A DNA stretch of 53,618 bases, taken from the NCBI GenBank assembly GCA_028697885.1, contig JAQVER010000014.1, forward strand, positions 1-53,618, read 5' to 3'. This DNA is from Desulfocapsaceae bacterium (GTDB taxonomy: Bacteria; Desulfobacterota; Desulfobulbia; Desulfobulbales; Desulfocapsaceae). Shown one piece after another: positions 52,780 to 53,618 of the stretch (position 1 is its first letter; each line of letters begins with the position of its first letter). The notes under the pieces were generated by a model. The model did not search any database, had not been told where the DNA came from, and saw nothing but the letters and a program-made list of their open reading frames with translations. A program made the translations under genes and the position numbers.

Positions 52780-53268
52780 GATCCTCTCCTTTTAGGATTT
52801 TTCTAACCGTATTTGACAAAATTAGCTTACTTTACTCTGCTATAGTTTCCAGGGAAGGTCACTGGTTATAAATATCAGTTTACTACTATGAATGTCTGAA
52901 TTGCTAATGAATTAATCGGCATACTTCTCAGGTTTAGACTAAATAACTATAATTTGTCGGCTAAACCTGTTAGCAATAAGGAATTGATTGGATCGACGAT
53001 AAATGATACATTTCTTTATGATAGTACATCTATCTCAGAGATCACCGCCACCCGCCTATGCCAAAAACATAATATAATGCGTGTTTATTTTTGGGAAAAA
53101 GTTAAAAAGGGGTATGGAAGCTGGTATGGTGCTGTTTTGTTCTCCTGTTATTTGTGTTAACAGAACAACGGGTTAGCTTGTTTGACGCCGATTTTGAAGC
53201 TCCGTCACCATTGAGTCAGGATATCCTCGTTGGGGCCTCTGCGTTCTGTCATAAACTTCTATAAAAAA
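52780..53268. other. intergenic region with inverted repeat and a short hydrophobic frame
   Basis: CAGGTTTAG (52929-52937) and CTAAACCTG (52961-52969) form a perfect 9-bp inverted repeat. A plus-strand frame at 53106-53264 reads VWKLVWCCFVLLLFVLTEQRV and looks like a signal peptide or membrane segment followed by a polar tail. It lacks an ATG and ends 4 bp before the next gene, so it could be a small exported protein with an unusual start or a frameshifted remnant. Another plus frame (52954-53160) has no support. Confidence 0.3.
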
Positions 53269-53618
53269 ATGAAAGAAAAGAGTGTCACTTATATTATGAG
53301 GGAACAGGCAGAACTTGCCGTTTTGTTGTCTGGGCTCTCTGAAAAGTATACTGTTCAGGAAGGTGGCCTCCTGGTTTATACTGTTAGCTATTTTGACACC
53401 TTTGACTGGCGTTTATTTGACAAGGGGCTTATTTGTCTGCGGCAGGGAAGTAGCGTTTATGCTTTGACTGATTTTAGTGATGAAAACAGAATTGAAGCCG
53501 AAGGGCCCGTCCGGAATAAACTCTTTCCCCTGGATTTTGCCAAGAGTGTTCTGGGCGAGAAGCTGCAGTTAGTGGCAGGTATCCGTGCCCTGTTGCCGCT
53601 GGTAGAGATTACCCGCCA
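53269..53618 (+). CDS. CYTH/CHAD-type protein, N-terminal part (runs off the window)
   Basis: From ATG at 53269 the frame stays open to the window end, giving 116 residues. They include EKYTVQEGGLLVYTVSYFDTFDWRLFDKGLICL, where the YFDTFDWRL block matches the N-terminal strand of CYTH-domain proteins fused to CHAD in Desulfobulbales-like genomes. CYTH domains bind triphosphates or polyphosphate, and CHAD binds polyphosphate granules. The C-terminal part is missing, so the CHAD domain is presumed, not seen. The ATG has only a weak ribosome binding site. The nearest upstream gene is on the other strand. Confidence 0.65.
   Translation, partial: MKEKSVTYIMREQAELAVLLSGLSEKYTVQEGGLLVYTVSYFDTFDWRLFDKGLICLRQGSSVYALTDFSDENRIEAEGPVRNKLFPLDFAKSVLGEKLQLVAGIRALLPLVEITR

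Noticed and set aside
1..53618. CRISPR arrays, tRNA or rRNA genes
   Set aside because: No spaced identical repeats and no tRNA T-loop pattern in a credible context were found by eye; a covariance-model scan would be decisive.

Overview
The window looks like the chromosome of an anaerobic, Gram-negative sulfur- or sulfate-metabolising Desulfobacterota, most likely of the Desulfobulbales type. This is inferred from gene content: a CooC-like CO-dehydrogenase maturation ATPase, a YqhD/BdhA-type alcohol dehydrogenase, bifunctional ArgJ, the DUF2868/DUF3482 GTPase pair and a very large, AT-rich surface-glycan locus. No rRNA, tRNA or CRISPR array was seen.

Region 1 (about 0.1-14 kb, mostly minus strand, AT-rich) encodes envelope proteins: a GT-C-like membrane protein, a GT2-methyltransferase fusion, a DUF2142-type membrane protein, a three-gene unit (GtrB-like glycosyltransferase, secreted propeller-like protein, secreted SGNH hydrolase), two secreted proteins with TTG starts, a Wzx-type flippase and an FG-GAP exported protein. 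A decayed IS1595-family transposase end lies just upstream of the FG-GAP gene.

Region 2 (14.2-36.3 kb) is a surface-polysaccharide locus built as two divergent operons around a 440-bp promoter region at 25.35-25.78 kb. The minus operon has ten tightly packed genes: acyltransferase-3, PHP-like protein, GlpD-like flavoprotein, methyltransferase, GT4, AsnB-like amidotransferase, SDR epimerase, hexapeptide acyltransferase, GT4 and GT2. The plus series encodes an AlgI-like MBOAT, an AlgJ/AlgX-like SGNH protein, a polytopic protein with an embedded spermidine-synthase-like SAM domain, three GT2 enzymes and a WbaP-type initiating phosphosugar transferase. Together they could start a lipid-linked glycan, extend it, flip it and acylate it. 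No clear Wzy, Wzz or ABC exporter is visible.

Region 3 (36.3-48.2 kb) is GC-richer housekeeping DNA: CooC-like ATPase, BAX-inhibitor-like protein, CoaBC, Fe-alcohol dehydrogenase, RsmA, metallophosphoesterase, ArgJ, the GTPase/DUF2868 pair and a sodium:solute symporter.

Region 4 (48.2-50.4 kb) is a scrambled AT-rich patch. It has two related 28-bp repeats, an imperfect direct repeat of about 36 bp, a 54-codon membrane-protein gene overlapping a 5'-truncated ORF, and an exported amidohydrolase with Bacteroidota-like features. Region 5 (50.4-52.8 kb) is an RNA-modification operon: DUF5661, TrmO-like, RluA-type synthase, and a separate gene for the domain that is normally fused N-terminally to such synthases. 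The window ends inside a CYTH/CHAD-type gene.
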